The notes under the pieces were generated by a model. It worked only from the letters and a program-made list of their open reading frames with translations, searched no databases and had not been told where the DNA came from. Shown here in pieces: positions 47,907 through 60,458 of a DNA stretch of 64,000 bases. This DNA comes from Pseudoneurospora amorphoporcata (lineage: Eukaryota > Ascomycota > Sordariomycetes > Sordariales > Sordariaceae), in the NCBI GenBank assembly GCA_033297205.1, contig MU859165.1:1-64000 (forward strand), read 5' to 3'. Position 1 is the stretch's first letter, and each line of letters opens with the position of its first letter. Both the position numbers and the translations under genes were made by a program.

Positions 47907-50177
47907 GGTGGTGCCGCACTACGCATTCAAGCGGGCAGCTCTTATTTCATCTCAGATCCAACACCCGATCGAGATAAGAAGCATTATACCTGTAGGTATG
48001 GATATGAGGCCGCGCGTGGGTAGAGAGAAAGATGTCAATGTTCTCGCGTCACTTGCTCGGTCGACAGTTGCAACTGAAGCCCTTAGGATGCGAAAACAAC
48101 AACGTTCGGAAGCAGAAGAGGAATGGAGTGGGGGTTGCATAGTCCAAGTTCTGTTGTTCCCTTGACTACACCCGGAAGAACGAAAACCTGGACTAGCCCT
48201 TGATGGACAAGATGGAACTGTTGGTGAAAGATGCAACCTGGTTGTGCATATGGGCGGGCTGGCGGGTTTGGCACATCGTCAGGGGCACACCCACCCACTT
48301 CACCATTCAACCCGCGCAGCAGGCGCCCTACTGGGAAATGTAACCCATCGTGCTCATGGGTGCCCCCATCACCGAATCACTGGTTGCCAAGCCAAGGGGT
48401 GGATGAGGAGATGAACCTCACTCATTTGGGTCTAGACGTTATAGACAGCCCAATGGGAATGCCAATTTGGAAGGCTAGCCCCGGAGAGAATGTTGAGAGC
48501 GAAGCGGTCGGTCACCGTCTGGCGTCAGCTTTTTTGGGTTATGGCTCCTCCTGCGTGCGCGGCGGGATACGCGATGTCAACCGGATCCTCGGGTGTCGCG
48601 GTGAGATTGGGGGAGGATGATTGCGGCGATAACTTGAGTTCATGATATGAAACCGAAGGTACGCAGATTGGTGTCTTTGTGCTTTTGCCAGATCTCAGTG
48701 AGAGTATGTTGACAATTTCAAAAAGACCAGATCAATTTGATGATGAGGGTTCTTCGAGAAGGTCCAGCTGAGAAAGCTAGGGTGCGACCCAATTGGGAAC
48801 GAGGACCCATCGTGCCCCTGCATTGCCGCAAAACCCGCTCCCGGAGTCCCTAGACTGTGATCGGGCGGTGATCGGGGTTTTGGCGGATAGTATTCAATGG
48901 ACGAGGAATTTGAGAAATGTTCACATCAAGCACCGTGTCTCTTGATGTAAGATCTGAGCTGACATGGCTGATGATAGCAGCAAGGCCATGCTCAGGTAGG
49001 TAGAGTGCTACTCAATTCAAAGAGAAGCAAGTATGTAAACGAACATACCCAACACTCGGTGATTACCGCTGGCATTCGGGAAAGACGTGGTTCTGAGAGG
49101 GCCACGAGTGAAGAGTGCTGCGGATCTGCTCTGACAGTGAATAGCGACTCACTGTGTTATGAATGGCTGAATCAACACTCCTGATCCACGACAATGATCT
49201 TGGTGATGGCTTCATGTCACAGTCGGGAAGAAAGGTCGGCTTGAAATCGCGGGCCGATTGAATGATCGCTGATTTTAAAAGACGGGACGACGGGAGGGGA
49301 TCACCAATGCATTGCTTTAGTGGAGTGGCTCCACCTGTCAAGTTAGGCCAAGACAGCTGTCAAATCTTCCAAGCGAGCAGCTCATTGGCCTGTCAGCAGC
49401 TGTCAAGGACTGTCATCTGCACTTCCTCTCCACGACTCCAACAACAATCCCCTCAACCACAAGTTCATCAAGACAGCGCCCAGCATGATCGCTTGAGTCC
49501 GGCCTCTTTCCACAGCGGCGACGTCGATTATTTGTCATTTATACATGCCGTGCTCAATTTGCCGGAAGTGTTCTCCCCACGCCGCACACCTAGCTTCGTG
49601 GAAGCACCCAAGCAGCCTTTACTTCCATCCGGAGACGGGAGCTCCGGAGCGAGCAATGCATTTGTTTTGATGCTCGACCCATCATCCACTACGCTGTGTC
49701 ACGGACAGTCAGTCACTTAACTAGAATAGACATACAATGACACCATGTTGCAGCTCTCCTTCAACCCCTCTCCCTTCTTATGCCTTGCACACAGTTCCCT
49801 TCCTGGCTGATTGTTGACAATAGCGGGAAACTCTTCCGGCCGCAGTGACGCTCAATCCACACTTAGCTGACCAACTCCGTAGTACCTGCTCTGCTTCGAC
49901 CATTTGCAACGCCTGGTGAAGATGGAAGCCGCGATGATCCCCGAGGACGGTATATGGACGAACTGCTTCATCTTTCGCGCTATGGCTCCTCCATATAATC
50001 AACAGTGCACTCCCTGAGCTTCACCTCCTACGCCTCCGACCCGAAGCTCAGTGTGCTCGCTTCCTATGTTCACGATCCTATTCTTTCGTTTTCATCACTA
50101 GTCCCTTTCACACAACAAATCCGTCTACCTGATCCTGGAGAAGCCGCGAGCTCGAGGCAGGAACCTCAACCGCAGCT
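47907..50177. other. Divergent intergenic region, 2.3 kb
   Basis: It separates the starts of the minus-strand membrane protein and the plus-strand phosphatase-like protein. Both genes encode predicted surface membrane proteins, so shared control is conceivable. Open frames here (for example 48231-48620 and 49262-49720, plus) lack motifs. CTGTCA and GACAG boxes recur around 49340-49410. No gene is supported. Confidence 0.5.
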
Positions 50178-52162
50178 ATGATGGGCATCATGTCCACGAC
50201 TCTGGCCTCCGTTCTGGCCGGAACCGCTCTGGCGCAGTCATCTTCAAATACCAGAGACGAGGCCGTCACAGAACGCGTATGGTCCTCCATCGCATGGGTT
50301 ATGCATGGCGACCGGAGTCCTCTCGGCGTACCCGGTTCCCCCCCTAACCTAACTCCCCTAGGTGCTCAACAACTCCTTGGCCGAGGCACGGTTCTTCGCA
50401 ATCGTTACATAGTGGCTGCCCAAGAACCGGAGAGTTTCGACGTTTCCAAGCTCATTGGAGCCAAGCTCGTGGGCCTAAGCACGAACGCCATCGACAACAC
50501 GCAGCTGGATGTTCTTACGGGCGCGGACAGTTACAACTTCCACAGTGCTTTGGCACTCATGCAGGGTCTCTATCCCCCATCAACACGGGTGTTCAACGGG
50601 ACAGATGGTATAGCAGCTGCGCTTCTCGCCAATACCGAAATCTTGGATTATCCGCTGGAAGGATACCAGTATCCGGTTATCAGGTCTCCGTCGGTCAATG
50701 ATCCTGAATTCGTCTCGTATGAAGAGCCCCTGAGTACCATTCAAGAAAAGGAAGATAGCTAACAGTCAATACCTTTAGGGTTGACGCAAATAAACTCTGC
50801 CCCCAGTATCTGCACTCTTTGGACGCCTTTGAAGACGACACTCAAGTGAAGAAGACCTACAACGATACAATAGTCTTTTACAAGGCGGAATGGGAACGGA
50901 TCTTTCACGGCGACAACATCGCATACCCTTTGGACTTGGCAGACTACCATCATGCCTACGCATTCTACGGCCACGTCCAGTACCTCTACACGCACGACAA
51001 CGCCACAAAAAGTCAACTGAACTCCACCTTTGTCGATTACTTGGGCAGTCTCGCATCTTCAGAGCAGCGTGAAAAGCATGGGAACTTGACCGTATCTGGA
51101 AAGGACAAAGGGGACAAAATTCGCGCTATTGCAGGCCGCACCATGGCCGGCAGAGTCACAAAGTGGTTCGACAGCAACATCCAGACACAAGGACGCACCA
51201 ACAAGCTCAACTTTGCCTTCACCTCCATCGAGCCCTTCTTCGCATTCTTCTCTCTCTCCGGATTGATGGACGGACCATCAGGTGGCACTTTCCGAAGCCA
51301 CGTTCCCAATCCAAGCGCAGCCATGGTTTTCGAGCTCTTCTCCAAAGGCGGCAGCGACTCGGTCTACCCCTCCGATGAGGATCTCTGGGTCCGATTCCTA
51401 TACGACGACGGCAAATCCGGCTCCCTCCCGCAGGAATACGCCCTCTTTGGTAACGGAAACTCGCAATCAGTCATGCCTCTCAAAGAGTTCAAGCATTCCA
51501 TGGGTCGGATCGCCCTCAATTCCTCCTCCGACTGGTGCAACACGTGCGACAGTCCCGCCTCTTTCTGTCTCGTAACCAAAGGTACAACCGGCGGCGACGA
51601 CGACGACACGGGCGGCAGCCACGACCCCAGCCATCCCGTCGTTTCCGACGACCGCCGTCTCAAAATGGACCCCACCATCGCCGGCGCCATCGGCGCAGCC
51701 TCCGCTATCGCCGCCATCGGACTCGGCCTCCTCGCAGCCACCCTCTGCGCCGGTCTCCGCTTCCACCGCGCCGGCTCGGAGAAGAGGCGGGAGCAGGAGC
51801 GCATGTTTCGCATGATGAATCTCGGCAGCGCCTATAACAATATGGACAACAATCGGGCGCCTGCGCCTGATGCTGACGTCACGTACGCCAGGAACGGAGT
51901 CCGACACGAGCGCGTAGGAAGCTGGGAGATGCATAATGGATTTGGTACGAACCCTTATGGTACCAGCAACACCGGTAATGTCGATACTCTTGGTGGTACC
52001 AACAAGAGCGGAATTGATCGTGTGTATACCAAGGACGGTGGGTTTTACTCGCCTAGGCCTGGCGGCACTGGCAGCTCGTCGAAGCGGCAGGTGAGTGTTG
52101 AGGATGATCGGGCGAGTTACTTTGGGGCTAAGCCGGCGAAGCCGAGGGATTTTACTTTGTGA
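50178..52162 (+). CDS. Membrane-anchored histidine-acid-phosphatase-like protein, probably catalytically impaired
   Basis: Member of the histidine phosphatase superfamily branch 2 (acid phosphatase/phytase fold) by overall layout. Exons 50178-50716 and 50779-52162 (intron GTATGA, branch GCTAAC, acceptor CTTTAG) give 640 aa. Residues 1-19 form a signal peptide ending at ALA. The signature RHGxRxP reads MHGDRSP at 42-48: the nucleophile His is kept but the first Arg is Met. In the second half, where active enzymes carry an HD pair before a hydrophobic helix, this protein reads TSIEPFFAFFSLSGL, with no HD. Several N-glycosylation sites are present (NGT, NAT, NST, NLT). A membrane helix lies at about 477-505, followed by a cytosolic tail of about 135 residues rich in Gly, Asn and Ser. 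A surface binding or sensing role is inferred from this layout. Confidence 0.82.
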
Positions 52163-53828
52163 GTTGAGGCAGTGAGTGGGCGGTTGAGTGAGTGAATGGG
52201 CGATGTTGGGTGGGTACAGGTATCTTTCCAAGTCCTTTGGCCCTTCTTTTCCTTTTTTGCATACCTGTCGCCGTTTTCCCCGTTATTTCCTAGGTATTCC
52301 ATGCTCTCTTCATTACATCCCGTATTTTGCATTGGTTTTTGGAAATCAGACGAGGTTGGATTATCAGGATTCAGGAGGTGGCGTCCAAAGAAAAGGAAAG
52401 TGAGTGGGAGTGTGGTTTGTTTACTTTACCCCTTTTTTGCGCAATCCACATTGCCATTGGCGATCACAGATCGCCGAGTGCTATGGCATTCGGGACTCGG
52501 GAGGGATCGGGAGCCCATCAAAGCTTGACCTTGACCGCTGGCTGAGTAAACAGGAATATCATCTGGTCGGGCTGCGGTAGAGGGTAATACAGTTGAAATA
52601 CATCAGATTTGTGCGCTTGTTGGAACACCTTTCAGTTCGTTGTTTTTCTACGCAGTCACGCGCTGGGGATAATTCATCACCTCGTCGCCTCCTATGTACC
52701 TCGCCCTCGATTGAAAATCTCTGAAGGATGTAATCCACCCATCCAGCCTGATCACACACTCGATCTTCCACGCAATTAAGCAAGTCGGTACCTTCCCAAT
52801 TTCGCACATTTATCATTCGAACCTTCCCCGAGTCCCAGTCCAAATTGACCAGGTTATTCGCCAGTCGTCACCGATCCGACTACCAGTCTGGTGGTCATCG
52901 GCTTTATCCAGGGGAGATCGGACGGGATCTCGAATTTTTGGCCCTGGTGTCTATGGTCGTATGTGTTTTCTAGATGCAATGCTGTCGGTCGTTGGATGTG
53001 GGAAGAGAAAAGGGGTTTGGGGGGTTAATATACCCCGTTTGGAAGCAGGCGCTTGAAAGATGAAGAAGACGACGTGGCTGTTCTTTGACTGAGTAGAGTG
53101 TTTCGCCTTCCACTTAAGTTGCTCATTTTAGCAAGTGTAGAACAGAGGGTCCTCTCGCTTCCAAGACAACAGCGCAGAGGGAGTGGAACGGCCCTAGCAA
53201 ACTCAAACTCCAGTCCCAAAACGAAAACGACCCCACGAATCTGTCTCGTCTCGGCGAAGTGCGGTCAAGGGGCGACGAACGAAACGAAACGAACAGCGGG
53301 GGTCCGGTCACAGGATCATCAAAACACAAACCTCAGTTCTAGGTGCTACGTAGTGTAAAAAAATAGGGCCTCGGCCTTTCTCGCCGCCACAGCGTTCTTA
53401 TCTGTGCTGCGTAGCGGTCGGAATGATGGGTGGAGAGCTGGCGATCTCGTCGTCGGTGCTTTTTCTTTTCTCTTTCGTCGTCGTCGTCGTCTTCGCGTCA
53501 GCCAAGAAAAAGTTGGGAGTTGAAGTGGAGCTGTGTATTGTATTGTAACGGATTTCGGTTCTTCAGTTACTTACCTAGTTGCCCAGACTCCACGCCTGCG
53601 ACCTCGGGATCTCACAGGCACTCGGGTACTTATATACACACCGTTCGGTACGTATTTGGTTTGTGCATTGGCGTGCATCCTTGCAAGTACCTTTTGTTAT
53701 TGCAGAGTTTTGATTTCAAAGCGAGCGTTTGACGAGCTAGACGACGGAGACGATAAGGAAGAAATTACGACCCCAATGCGTGGCAGCTGTGGATGGAACT
53801 CTTGTCAGTTATGGAGAGTTAACCCATG

Positions 53829-53855
53829 TTTTTTTTTTTTTTTTTTTTTTTTTTT
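53829..53855. repeat. Run of 27 T residues
   Basis: An uninterrupted T homopolymer in intergenic DNA between the phosphatase-like gene and the carnitine acetyltransferase gene. No feature of a mobile element flanks it. Confidence 0.95.
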
Positions 53856-55680
53856 GGCCCATGGTAACCGAGTGGAAATCTTGCGACGGTTTGAAGTTGC
53901 TGTGTTATGTCTTCCACTTTATGTTCTCTTTTTGGGAGCCGGAATTCAGAAGATAGTTTTCGCAATTTGATTCGCAGCTTTTCCCGAACGAACGGGAAAA
54001 GCCAAGTCAAGTCTATCGGAGTGACGCTATCGCAGATCCGGGGAAATGCGACTGACAAAAAGCTTGGCATTTAGGGATGACTGCTTTTTGATTGGACGCT
54101 TCTTATGTTAAATCCCAAGGAGGACTCTTTCTACCTGTGTACTGCGTAACAACTGGAATGAGACTGCCGAACGGATTGATGGAGGAAGCATGCACATCGA
54201 TGCGAGATATCCTTTGCTCCGGCTTAGATCTGTTACCCTAGAAGAGCAAGCAGGAAGTTGTATTGTTGTTCCTTCTACATTAAACAGTTTGTCGGCAGTG
54301 TCCGAAAGTGCTTACTTGAAACAATTCTTTCTTTTCAGCTTTACAATTTGCAGTTGCGCCGTACTTATGCATGCCTTATCTTCTTCCTCTTCGCGGGGTC
54401 TTGAACGACTCGTGGCTTCCATTTACAGTCACCATCTCCACAAATATCCGGTCAGCCGGAGGAGGGAGGGTCGTCAAGAAGTCAGGGCTGACCCACATCA
54501 CCAGGCTCTTGTTTTCCCCAAGGTCAAATCATTGACTGGATAGGTAGATGGCGGCAACCCCCGTGTGCCTGTGCTCGTGGCTTTCACATGTCTGTCTTTT
54601 TTCCATACGAAAGAATGCGGCATGCAGCGGCCGTCTGAATTTCAACGCCATGTATGCGGTATTGGCATAAGGCATGAGCAGGTACACCAAGTACTAATCT
54701 TTGTCAAGCTCAACTACACACCATCCAAGTGTAGAATTTCAGTCCGGAAATCAATACAATGGAGAAGGACGAAGTGAATAAAGTCCAGTGGAGTGGGTGT
54801 GGGTGTCAACTCCAGAACCTAATGAAAAGGCTTGGCCTGGATGCTTCTTCTGGAGCGGACCCTTGAATGGTCAACCCCGCAAATTGGAACCTCTTGGGCC
54901 CACTCGGCACGACTCGTCCCATCCCGTCCAAGTCCCAGGAATAACCGTATCGTCGCCTTTTACTGCCTCCGCTTGTCCGAGCACGATCCCCTTCCAACGT
55001 CCACCAACCCGGAGCTCGTCACTGGTCAGTCAGACAAAAGAAAGCAGCCTGCACATCCTCTCGCTCCTCGCTTCTCGGGCCGCCGCGATACAGTTTACGG
55101 TCCCTCGTCCCTGGAACCTCGCGCAAAGTTACCGGCCAAAACAAGTATCTTACCGTTCCCTGTACTAACCATCCATTGCAGACCATGTATCTTTGCCGCT
55201 AGTACGTACGTCATTATCGCCAAGGGCGTCAGAATGGAACCACAGATCCCATTCCATCTCCAGCAACATGTTTTGATCCCACGGGGAAGGGCTTGATGAG
55301 TTTTAGTCTAGTCTGGGGAACACGTGCGTCCATGACCAAGGCAGCTGACCAGTGACCGCACAGGACTAGCAGCTATTCAGCACTCATAGATATTGGATAC
55401 TCGAGAGAGTGTTTTGCCTGTCTTGGCATCTAGCAATCATCCTTCTATCCGCTTTCATCTCTCTGTCGAAACTTCCAGACTTGATCCCACCTCACACTCA
55501 TCCGCTACCACATCTGATACGACCACATATACACACTACTGCCGAGAAAGGAGTATCAACTATCAACATCTGTCTCGGTACGTTGTACATCTGCTTTAAG
55601 CCTCCCTTTGCTTTCATCAGACCCTACGGGCTACCGCAGTTCCACGCATCTGGACCAGTTGGGCACATTCCATATTGGGT

Positions 55681-55860
55681 CCTCGGACTTGCGGAGAAAA
55701 CAAAAAAAAGAACCCCTGAAGATTGGACGGGTTACCGCTACATTCGCGGTATTCACACCCCTACGGCTGAAGGAGGGCCACCGAGGGAGCTACCACACAT
55801 GCTTCAGCTGCCACCTCTTGTTGTCACAGCAGCTCGCGGTGTCGTCTTTTGGTACCTCGG
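55681..55860 (+). promoter_or_regulatory. Cluster of three CCTCGG/CCGAGG motifs
   Basis: CCTCGG at 55681-55686, CCGAGG at 55781-55786 and CCTCGG at 55855-55860 lie 540-720 bp before the ATG of the carnitine acetyltransferase gene. This hexamer is the reported core of the fatty-acid-responsive element bound by FarA/FarB-type zinc-cluster regulators in filamentous fungi, which control genes of fatty-acid breakdown. By chance the motif is expected about once per 2 kb on both strands together. The assignment to this gene is inferred from position and function. Confidence 0.4.
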
Positions 55861-56401
55861 ATTGCTATCTCGGGCTTTTCTAGTGGGACAAGAGGTAGTT
55901 CCACTCTGTCCCCAGAGCTCCATTCTCCAGATGTTCATGACTCTCACTCACTGTACTTCCCAGGTTGTCCGCTACCTACCTACGTGTGTGGGTCTGGCGC
56001 TATTCTTCTCTCTGCCTGCTCCCGTCACCATGCCCATGCGGCTTACAGACACCTCGATATGGTACTAGTGTACATTGATACCCTCCTCTCCATAGTCTTC
56101 TCCCCGGCTCCCATTCCCCCTTCGTATAGTTTATACCTTCCTAAGCCCGGCCGAGAACCGGACTGTTTCCCAAAGCCCTTTCCCTGTCTTTTGCATCCTC
56201 CCAATTTCCTTCAAAAAGATATCAAGACCACCGGCTTTGTTTCGAGTGGCATGCCGCCTTATCGTCTTCAAGACTCCCATTTTCTACCGTACCGCCTTGC
56301 GTAGCTTGAACATCAGCACTCGAGTCTCATCTCTATACGCCCAACTACCACACTTACACACAACAGCCTGGAGCTGCCTCACACCAAACTAAACTGACAC
56401 A

Positions 56402-59255
56402 ATGACTCTTCCCGAAGTTCGCACATTTACTCCTCCGAGAGCTTTCGGTGACGCTATCAGCCAACCCGTTGTTACACCAGTCATCACAACTTCAACACCG
56501 CGCTCCGTACCTGACCTCCAAATCACACTCAGGCCCGCCATCAGCCCATCACTAAAGGCTCGTCAGTACAGCATGGCCTCTACTCCTGAAGAGAAGCCCA
56601 AAGGCGGCATCACATTTGCCCATCAGGACAATCTCCCCAAGCTTCCTATCCCAGAACTCGAAAGCACCTGCCAGAAATATCTCTCTTGCCTAAAACCGCT
56701 TCAGACACACAGGGAACATGCCGAGACAAGGCGTGCTGTTCAGGAGTTTCTTCAAACAGACGGCCCCGAGCTGCATGAGAAGTTGAAGAAGTATGCCGAG
56801 GGACAGACGAGCTACATCGAGCAGTTCTGTAAGTCTTTTGAGAATACATACCCTCACCAGGCCACGTTCGGCTAACATCTTCAGGGTATGATTCGTACCT
56901 CAACTACGACAACCCCGTCGTTCTCAACTTGAACCCCTTCTTTTTGCTCGAAGATGATCCGACACCGGCTCGCAACAACCAAGTTACTAGGGCCGCCTCC
57001 TTGATCGCGTCGGCTTTGGAGTTCGTAAGAGCGGTCCGCAGGGAGGAGCTTCCGCCAGACACTGTCAGGGGAACTCCCCTAGACATGTACCAGTACTCAC
57101 GCCTTTTTGGTACGGCTCGTGTCCCCACCGATTCTGGCTGCCAGATCCAACAAGATGACATGACGAAGCACATCGTCGTCATGTGCCATGGCCAGTTCTA
57201 CTGGTTCGATGTTTTGGATGACAACTCCGACGCCATCATGACTGAGAAGGATATCGCCATCAACCTTCAGACCATCGTCGACGACGCCCGACAAACCCCG
57301 ATCCAGGAGGCTGCTAAGAGTGCCCTCGGTGTGTTGAGCACGGAGAGCCGGAAGGTCTGGTCAGGACTCCGGGACGTCCTGACGAGGGACCCTGGTTCCA
57401 ACAACGCCGACTGTCTGAGCATAGTCGATAGTGCTCTCTTCATTGTCTGCCTGGATTATACTGAGCCAACAAGCGCTGCTGCCCTTTGCCAAAACATGCT
57501 TTGTGGCACTAGCGAGATCGAGAAGGGAGTACAGATTGGCACCTGCACCAACCGCTGGTACGACAAGCTTCAGATCATCGTGTGCAAGAACGGCAGCGCT
57601 GGTATCAACTTTGAGCACACCGGCGTCGACGGCCACACCGTGCTGCGGTTCGCTAGCGACATCTACACCGACACCATCCTCCGCTTCGCCCGGTCCATCA
57701 ACGGCAAGGCTCCCTCGATGTGGGCTTCAACTAGCCCCGATCCGTCCAAACGTGACCCCGAGAGCTTCGGAGACGTGAGCACCACTCCCCACAAGCTCGA
57801 GTGGGACATGGGCCCCGAGCTCAGCGTGGCCGTCCGCTTCGCCGAGACCCGCCTGGCCGATCTCATCGGGCAGAACGAGTTCCAGTGCCTTGACTTCCAC
57901 GGCTACGGCAAGAACTTCATCACCTCCATGGGCTTCTCCCCCGACGCCTTCGTGCAGATGGCCTTCCAAGCCGCCTACTACGGCCTCTACGGCCGGATCG
58001 AGTGCACCTACGAGCCCGCCATGACCAAGATGTTCCTCCACGGCCGCACCGAGGCCATCCGCACCGTCTCAGACGACTCGGTCAACTTCGTCCAGACCTT
58101 CTGGGCCGATGCCCCCGGCGACCAAAAGATCGAAGCCCTTCGCAAGGCCTGCCAGGCCCACGTCAACAAGACACGCGACTGCGCGAAAGCCCAGGGCTGC
58201 GATAGGCATCTGTACGCCATGCTCTGCCTCTGGCAGCGCATGCAGGACGACGACACGGCCAGCACCACTTCCGTTAGCAGCATGAACGGCTACTCGTTCG
58301 AAGACGGCGCCTCCACCTCCGTCATCGGCTCGCCATCCAAGGACTCCCTCTTCTCCCAGTCCATGGAGTCTCACTCAGGCGATGCCGGTAGCGGTGGCCG
58401 CGAACGCGGCGACTCGGTCCACTCCGCCATCTCCGCCACCCCTTCGCAGCGCGGCGGCGCACCCCAGCAGCTCCCCGCCATCTTCGGCGACGCTGGCTGG
58501 GACAAGCTCAACACCACCATCCTGTCCACCTCCAACTGCGGCAACCCCTCCCTGCGCCACTTCGGCTTCGGCCCCGTCTCCGGCGAGGGCTTCGGCATCG
58601 GCTACATCATCAAGGACGAGTGGATCTCCATCTGCGTGTCCTCTCGCCATCGCCAAACCCGCCGCTTCGTCGACACTTTGGAGTCCTACCTCCTCGAGAT
58701 CCGCCGCATCCTCCGCATCGCCGCCAGCGCAACGGCGAACAAGGGTATGAGCAGGGCTAGGGAGATCGATGCCGCTGCGGCCGGGACTAATGGACAGGAG
58801 GGAAAGCCGTTTCGGCCCAAGATTGGGAACAGGATCAAGTCCCGCGGGAGACTGATTACCGGTCAGAGCAGCGGGCTTGGTCAAGGACCGACCAGCACCT
58901 ACAATGGAGGCAGCAGTGTCGGAAACATTAAGGGCACGGGTCGAGGGAGTGTGAGTAGTGCGATGGAGGAGAGCGTGGTGATGAGTGAGGATGATGAGAT
59001 TGGTGGTTGTAAGTTTTTGTCCCTCCCTCACTATCGTCACACAAAGAAAACACGGGATGCTAACAAACGTGCGTAATGATAGATGGTTTCTTCGACGCCG
59101 GTATGCTCCAACAAGCGCTCAAGGCGCGCCAGCAGGGTCATCACTACCATCATTCGCACAACAATGAGAGCAGCAGTGATGATCGGGGCAGCCAGAGCAG
59201 GCAGAGGAGAAGCAGGAGGGATGTGGGCAAGAAGTTGCCTTTGATCGATTACTAG
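56402..59255 (+). CDS. yat2: Carnitine O-acetyltransferase, YAT2/FacC type
   Basis: Transfers acetyl groups between CoA and carnitine, moving acetyl units between compartments during growth on acetate or fatty acids. Exons 56402-56828, 56885-59008 and 59083-59255 give 907 aa (yeast Yat2 is 923). The choline/carnitine acyltransferase domain begins near residue 75. Catalytic His387 lies in NFEHTGVDG, and the STS substrate-binding motif is at 690-692, followed by GEGFGIGY. A Ser/Gly-rich insertion of about 75 residues (602-678) precedes the STS motif, and a long C-terminal extension contains GGYGFFDAGM and a His-rich stretch. There is no C-terminal peroxisomal SKL. The first 57 residues are Thr/Pro/Arg-containing and lack acids near the end, and a second in-frame ATG (56573) follows RQYS, so two isoforms are possible. 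Enzyme family is firm; the subtype rests on the long C-terminus. Confidence 0.93.
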
Positions 59256-59832
59256 ATGTAGATGTTTGTTTTGGGCTTTTTGGATTCTTGCTCTTTCGGG
59301 AGATTGATACACCGTTCGGTCTTGGTTACCTACTTGGGGTTGGGTTGGCGTTGCTTTTTGCATGTTCTTGGATTTGGATTCTTGATATACCGCGATGGAG
59401 AGAGATACTGGCAGACAAATAAAGAGATGGGAATATAGGAAGATGTGAAGCTGGGGATGTTAAGATGTGCCGTACGATACATACCCTAGTCGAGGCGGTC
59501 AATTATATATACACTACCTCTACAGTCCACGCTTTTATTCATTCCTGATCCACTGCACAATCCCACGTGACTAAAATCAAGTAATGAAGTCCCTGTCAAG
59601 CCTAATAGGTAGTGTTCATTAGTACCTAGGGGTTTCTGTCTGTCGGAAGTACGTCTGGCGTTTGGCACCTGATGGTTTGAGTAGGTTATTATACAACTGA
59701 AGATCCTCATTCACAAAACCACCAAGCCGGTCCTTGTGCGAACGTTCCCGTCAGGTTGAAAATTCAAGGATTACCTTGCCTCTCAGCTAGTCTCTCGTTC
59801 AAAATTTCAAGTGACGCTTGAAGAAGAAGAAG

Positions 59833-59858
59833 AAAAAAAAAAAAAAAAAAAAAAAAAA
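59833..59858. repeat. Run of 26 A residues
   Basis: An A homopolymer preceded by AAG triplets, about 580 bp past the carnitine acetyltransferase stop. It is probably a simple repeat; a retroposed poly-A tail is conceivable, but no element body is seen. Confidence 0.95.
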
Positions 59859-60395
59859 GAACGCTCCTTCCTCCTTCCCATCCAAATTTTGTCGTCTACC
59901 TCTCTGCTCCTTCCCACCTTCAATCCTTCCAAGCCATCCCCACGGGTCATCAATACTTATTTATCTCCCAACTGAAGCGGAAGACTCACCTTCAGTTTTC
60001 TCTCTCTCCTTTACTTTTCTTCACATCATGCTTTCCATCTCCCTCCCCCCTCACTCACTCAATCAAGAAGTCCATCACCACCTCGTCCTCTCACTCAGAC
60101 TTTGGCTATGTAACCTATTTGCTCGCTCCGTCTTATTCAATACATTAACAAGGGTACCTGTACATACCATAGACCCCTATCTGGGCTACTGGGGCTACTG
60201 GGGCTTCCCGTCTTTCGATCTTGACACTCTGCCACTCTGCCACTCTGTCCATTAGACACTCGGAACCCTCTTCACAGCCCCCCGCCGTTGCCCTGGCTGG
60301 CGCACACACGCTCGCTTTTAATTACTGCCTTCGGCTTCAACGAAAGTTCAAGGATAGTTCAAGCTGCACTACCTCCCCTGCTCCCCTCTGGACAC

Positions 60396-60458
60396 TTGTC
60401 TGAGTTGTCTGAGTTGTCTGAGTTGTCTGAGTTGTCTGACTTGTCCGAGTTATCTGAG
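60396..60458. repeat. 9-bp tandem repeat, seven copies
   Basis: Unit TTGTCTGAG. The first four copies are perfect (60396-60431) and the last three each differ by one or two bases. The unit keeps every frame in register, giving artificial Ser-Glu-Leu or Ser-Asp-Asn periodic peptides. No gene uses it convincingly. Confidence 0.95.

Larger units (their letters stand above)
52163..56401. other. 4.2-kb intergenic region upstream of the carnitine acetyltransferase gene
   Basis: No gene is supported. The frame 55409-56068 is open for 219 codons but begins without ATG and lacks motifs; it overlaps the likely promoter and leader. A T run (53829-53855) and CCTCGG motifs are the main landmarks. The last 100 bp (ACACAACAGCC, ACTAAACTGACACA) look like a fungal leader. 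Confidence 0.5.

Noticed and set aside
55409..56068. Plus-strand open frame of 219 codons before the carnitine acetyltransferase gene
   Set aside because: It begins at GTG, has no recognisable domain and overlaps the likely promoter and leader of the gene downstream.
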